64,000 bases of DNA from Ricinus communis (Eukaryota; Streptophyta; Magnoliopsida; Malpighiales; Euphorbiaceae): assembly GCF_019578655.1 (NCBI RefSeq), contig NC_063259.1:6250001-6314000 (forward strand), given 5' to 3'. The notes beneath the pieces are model-generated. The model made no database searches, was not told the origin of the DNA, and saw only the letters and a list, made by a program, of their open reading frames with translations. The stretch's first letter is position 1. Each line of letters opens with the position of its first letter. Below, piece after piece: positions 59,660 through 64,000 of the stretch. Both the position numbers and the translations under genes were made by a program.

Positions 59660-61138
59660 TGATGGTTACTACTCGTGTTAGCTACAATCTAAGGCAGTGT
59701 ACCTATCGATGCAGTCTAGCACTAATGGCGAGTATCAAGGTCGTATTCCTCGGGAAAGTGAAAGCCCAAAGTTACTCCTTTTTTCTTTGTTATATTAACC
59801 TAAAATTAGCGATAAATAATTTCTAAACTAACTAATAGCTACAAGCTAAGTCCTAAGGGAGATGCAAGAGTGATTGATAAACGAAATAATCAAGACAAGA
59901 AGACAAACCCAAAGGGAATCTAAACTAGTTGGCAATCAAACAAAAGATAAAGGATCGGTGAGTCTAATTATGCTACCCGTGGATGAATTCTTAACTGAAT
60001 TCGGTTTCTCTCTCGAGATAACCGAATTCCTAAACCTAATAACCTAAAGTTGGAATCTCTTCCTAACGATTGATTCTTAAATTAGCATTAAGCTTTAATC
60101 CGCCTCTATTAAGCTTTGTTAATTCTTAATCCGGCTAGTTAATTATCCTTATCTCTAAGCGATTATTAACCAGTTCTTGCTATTCAAAATTCCAATTGCC
60201 AAACGGATTTCTCAATCTCATAAAGCAATCTAAACATCACAATTCACAACGTCTCATGAATAATGCATTATCTTATTAATACTGAAAACAAGAAGAATAC
60301 AAAACCAACTCAAACAATCCAACAATATAATATCAAGCCAACATAGTAAAGAAATCCCAATGGATTTAATCAATCTAGCTAATCATGTTCATTCTCAAAA
60401 TACACAAGAATTCAATTACAACAATAAGCAAAGGTAGAGAAAACCCGATTACACCCTTGGATGAGAGTAAACAACCCCAAATCCTTTTGCTCCAATTGAA
60501 TCGATTCTTGTTCCTCTTGCTCGATTTGAAAATCAATCGACAAACCTCGCCCAATCTTCGATCTTTGAAGGGAATCTAATTGAAACCTTGATCCAAGTCT
60601 CCTTTTTTCTTAGTTTCAACTCAGAAAACCCTTAGGGAAAGAAAAATTAGGGTTTGGGACGTTCTAACCCTAGCCTCCTCTTTTTTCTCCTCTCTTCATT
60701 CTTTTAATTAATACCCCCTGTCGCCTCCAACACGTCCGTGTCCCTGGCCGTGTTAAGGACACGGGCTGGTGTTCCTGGCCGTGTTACTCTCTGTGGCCGT
60801 GCTCCATAAGATCTACTTCTTCTTTGATGTCCAACACGGCCGTGTTGGTAACACGGCCGTGTTGGTAACACGGCCTGTGTTTGTGACCGTGTTGAGAACA
60901 CGGCTAGTGTTGAGACCAACACGGCCATGTTCAGCTTCCTCATGCTTGTACTTAGCTCGTTTCGGCAGCTTTGACGTCCAATATGCTCCAATTCTTTCCT
61001 TTTTCATTCTTTGACTTCTTTTAGACCTAATGCACACAAACATATGCATAGGGTGAGTGTTGGTACCAATTCACTTCCAAATATCCATAAAATCGATCTT
61101 AAAAACCCCATTTAGATGTGTGTATTTTACGCACAGCA
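59660..61138 (-). repeat. D 5' LTR
   Basis: 1479 bp. Contains the best palindrome of the window, CCAACACGGCCGTGTTGG at 60831-60848, with a second copy immediately after. Confidence 0.93.
60725..60930. repeat. Palindrome cluster in the D 5' LTR
   Basis: About ten copies of ACACGG/CCGTGT half sites. CCAACACGGCCGTGTTGG is perfect over 18 bases and AACACGGCCGTGTT follows at 60850-60863. Equivalent clusters lie at 56125-56320, 48830-48940, 44455-44630, 25995-26180, 9975-10195 and 21490-21710. Confidence 0.85.
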
Positions 61139-61153
61139 CTGCCTCCAGGTAGG

Positions 61154-61810
61154 CTAGTTGCTCCAGAGCTCCTGGCATCTCACACTTTTCATGTTCCTGT
61201 ACCAAGATAATTCCAAAGGATCTTTAGCAATAATAGATGAAATACAATTCATAGCATTACGGATCTGAAACATCACTTGCTCTTTCCCTACCCTAAGAAT
61301 AAGCTTACCATCATGAGCATCAATGATGGCCCTAGTTGTAGCAAGAAAGGGTCTTTCTAAAATAAAGGAAACATCAAAAGGTTCATTCATATACATAACT
61401 ATAAAATCCATAGGAAAAGTAAACTCCTGAACCTTAACCAATAAGTCCTCAATGATACCCCTAAGGTATACAACAGATTTATCAGCCAATTGAATGCTTA
61501 TAAGTGTTGTGTTAGGTTCTCCTAGCCCTAATTTCTTGAATAAATTATAAGGCATAACAGTAATGTTAGCCCCCAAATCAGCAAGCGCATTATCAACATT
61601 TAGATTACCAATAAAGCAAGGAATAGTAAAACTTCCTAGGTCTTTTAGCTTCTTTGGTAGTCTTCTTTGAATGATCGCTGAACTCTTTTCTAACAGTTGC
61701 ACCATTAATACTGCCTTGAGGTTCCTCATGTTAGAGAGGAGTTCTTTTAAGAACTTAGCATACTTTGGCATATGCGATAGAGCTTCCATAAAAGGTATGT
61801 TAATATGCAA
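61154..61810 (-). pseudogene. A2 aspartic protease with linker
   Basis: 218-residue open frame: MPKYAKFLKELLSNMRNL linker, RSFTIPC-type segment, active site ALADLGANITVMPYNLF with the Asp kept, VQEFTFPMDFIVMYMN, and ILERPFLATTRAIID, where the usual G of LGRPF is E. It is open because the D insertion lies just downstream. Homologous to A1 27704-28057 and E 13069-13710. Confidence 0.85.
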
Positions 61811-63353
61811 CTACTTAAAGAGTTCAAGAAACTTACCAAATTGTGCATTCAATTTATTTTTCTGAAGACGGGCTGGAAAGGGTATTATGGGTTGACATTC
61901 CTTCAAAAAAGGGGTAGGCTTAGGTGTTGCTTCTACTTTATTTTTGACGTCAGCCTGTGTACCCTCTTTTTCATCATCAACCTTCTCAATTGTAGTAGAT
62001 TTCTCATCTATTTCATTCAGCTTAGTCTTTAGCTCTACTGCATAATGTGATAACCTTAAATTGCTCATTATGGTTAGCTTTTGTGTTGCTTGGTAAACTT
62101 CATTGAGGCTTTTCGCTCAAAAGTTCTGCGATCTACCCCACTTGATTCTCCAAATTTTGAATCAAAGCTTGCTCGGTTCTAAGAGCAGTCTCGATAGTCT
62201 GAACCCTCTTTCGGACATTAAGATTAACTTCTCCATCATCTCCTCTAGGTTACTCCTTCTATGAGGAGCCTACTGTTGGTTTTGCTGTTAAAGACCTGCG
62301 GGTGGAGGTCTTTGATGATTATGGTTTCCCTAGGAGAAGTTCAAATGATTTCTCCCCCCCCCCCGAGTTATAGGTATTGTTGTAGGGGTTGTTTTGGTGC
62401 CTAAGAGCATTTCCCATAGAATTAGCCTGCTCCAGCTTAGCGAAGGTATTACTGTTCTGGCAGTTTTGATTTTGCCCCCACACTAATAATCAGTTATAAC
62501 TTGTGCTTGTCTTCCAGATGAACACATAGTCAAAGCATCCATCTTCCTACTCATGACCTCTAATTGTGCATTTATAGCTGCGATAGGGTCTACCACATAG
62601 ATTCCACTCCTTTTGGCTAGAACTTGCTCTCTTGGTCTGCCACTAGTAGTTCGTGACTTCCATATCTTTAATAAGATCCATAGCTTGCTCAGAAGTCTTA
62701 TTGTTCAGTGATCCTCTTGCTGCAACATTAATAGATTATTTACTTGTGTAATTCAGTCCATTGAAGAATTTCTAAATTTGCAACCATAAAGGTAAACCAT
62801 GGTGTGCATAGCTCCTCAGTAAATCCTTAAAATATTCTGAGCAATCATACATAGTCTTATTCTCTCGCTGAAGGGACTCTACTATGTCATTCCTCAACTT
62901 TGCCGTCTTAAAATTTGAAAAGTATCTCTCCAAGAATTTCTCGACCAGTTGATTCCAAGTCGTAAATTTCCCAGCTGGAAATGATTTCAACCACTTCTTT
63001 GGCTTATCCCTCAATGAGAATGGGAACAGCCTCAATCAAATTGCATCATCTGATACCCTATTAATCTTAAAGGTATCACAAATCTCTAGAAAATAATCCA
63101 AATGGGTGTTTGGATCCTCATTAGGCAAACCATCAAACATGCAGTTGGTTTGCACCATTTGAATAATGTTGGGCTTGATCTGGAAGTTGTTTGCTGCAAC
63201 ATTGGTTCTAACAATACTCGATGTAGCCCCATTTAGAGTTAGGCGTGCATACTCTTGTATGGTTCTCTCCCTAGGTGGAGCTACCATTCTACACTGTTCC
63301 TCTTCTTGGTTTGATTCTCCTTCTTGTTTCTGATTCTGTAACTCCGCCACCAT
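61811..63353 (-). pseudogene. A2 gag
   Basis: 63036-63353 and 62772-63035 are one gag interrupted by a single TGA where CGA (Arg) would fit. They read NNFQIKPNIIQMVQ, THLDYFLEICDTFKIN, RLFPFSLRDKPKKWLKSFPA and TMYDCSEYFKDLLRSYAHHG, the Athila gag core. 62100-62770 is frame-broken and includes an 11-base C run at 62354-62364. 61811-62068 is a Lys/Glu-rich linker. Confidence 0.85.
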
Positions 63354-63570
63354 TTCCTAAAGCTTATTCTCATTTTTCTATTCGCTACTTCCCTAAAGTT
63401 CTTCCCAACTTTGGTTCATCGGCGAATAGTTTTGACGAACTAGCTCGGCTCATATATAGATACAAGTACCTTTAAGAAACATAAACACAACCAAAATAAA
63501 TCAAATAAAAAAATAAAAATGCTAAATCATTAGCCTTTGAATTACTAATAATACCACAATAGAAAAGAGT

Positions 63571-63588
63571 TTCCCGGTAATGGCGCCA
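63571..63588 (-). other. A2 primer binding site (Asp tRNA, degenerate)
   Basis: Minus strand TGGCGCCATTACCGGGAA; the three differences from the Asp tRNA complement are all G to A. Confidence 0.85.
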
Positions 63589-63594
63589 AAAACT

Positions 63595-64000
63595 TGATGC
63601 GCGCTATCCGCACACCACAAAATGCACCGATTGTATCAAGTAATATAATGATAATAGTATCGTTCCACTAGGGACCTAGTTATGAATACTACCTTCAATC
63701 CTATACTAATGTTTAGCAATGAAGATGTTGTTTGGGTAAAATTATATTTAAAAGTAAAATAATCTTGAAATCAAAGATTAAAAGGATTGGTAAATTTATC
63801 TAGGGTAAAACCTATTTAGGTAGTGAATCTCCCTAATAAGTTAAACATTTCATGAAACAAATAGCAATTAATTTAAATCAAGAGTTGAGTTGGCATTCCA
63901 CAAAATTAAGTTTAAACCTTTCTCAAGTGATTAAACCCCTAATTACTAAGAGGAGGGAAAGGAATCTCTTCTCAAACCCACTCACTTAGCTCATACATTA
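63595..64000 (-). repeat. A2 5' LTR, inner part
   Basis: Begins TGATGCGCGCTATCCGCAC and matches the A1 3' LTR at 1421-1723 and onward from 23365. Runs off the window. Confidence 0.88.

Larger units (their letters stand above)
55057..61138 (-). mobile_element. D: non-autonomous Athila-like element in A2
   Basis: 6.1 kb, exact target duplication CTGCC (55052-55056 and 61139-61143). Two near-identical LTRs, PBS and PPT, and an interior laid out as in C. The high LTR similarity suggests it is among the youngest insertions here. It split A2 between protease and RT. Confidence 0.93.
53223..64000 (-). mobile_element. A2: Athila-like element, 3' truncated, host of D
   Basis: 5' LTR starts at 63595 and runs off the right edge. 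PBS, gag, protease, then D, then linker, RT and the start of RNase H. At about 53690 the RNase H is joined directly to 3' untranslated sequence, so the rest of RNase H, integrase and the third ORF are deleted. The left edge at 53222 abuts G3 without a 3' LTR. Same family as A1. Confidence 0.8.

Noticed and set aside
60725..60930. Palindrome cluster as a CRISPR array
   Set aside because: Repeats are imperfect half sites at irregular spacing inside a plant LTR, with no spacers of constant length and no cas genes.

Overview
The window is plant nuclear heterochromatin-like DNA made almost entirely of nested Ty3/gypsy LTR retrotransposons. No intact host gene, tRNA or rRNA was found. A flowering plant is indicated by three things: Asp- and initiator-Met-type primer binding sites, the Athila, Tat and Tekay/Del (chromodomain) lineages, and a fragment of plant mitochondrial nad7. 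The species cannot be named from this sequence.

Layout, using labels assigned here. G1 (minus strand, Tat-like) occupies 31898-41311 and probably 1-1420. A1 (minus, Athila-like, 1421-31897) is inserted in it. B (minus, Tekay/Del chromovirus, 1724-23359, target duplication GGCAT) sits in the 3' LTR of A1. E (plus, Athila-like, 9765-22746, target duplication CTGAA) sits in the 5' LTR of B. A1 also holds a solo LTR (24933-26382) and a truncated element F (28346 to about 31580). G2 (plus, Tat 3' end, 41312-43391 and 49142-49245) is split by C (minus, 43392-49136, target duplication TTCTA). G3 (plus, Tat, about 49246-53222) follows. A2 (minus, Athila-like, about 53223-64000, running off the right edge) is split by D (minus, 55057-61138, target duplication CTGCC).

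E is the only long, nearly complete element: LTR, PBS, gag, protease, RT-RNase H, integrase, a third Athila-type ORF, polypurine tract and LTR. It is broken by stops and frameshifts, but the RT-RNase H block is open. C and D share LTR family, PBS and polypurine tract with E. They lack protease, RT, RNase H and integrase and look like a non-autonomous family that an E-like partner would have to mobilise.

The observations most worth following are: a mitochondrial nad7 3' end inside the Tat RT; spliced-looking genes antisense to the Tat pol; a hairpin plus second polypurine-like tract 1.3-1.5 kb upstream of the 3' LTR in several Athila-like elements; clusters of a near-perfect palindrome in the LTRs that recur in an internal spacer; and the protease-less C/D family. 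All homology calls are by eye.
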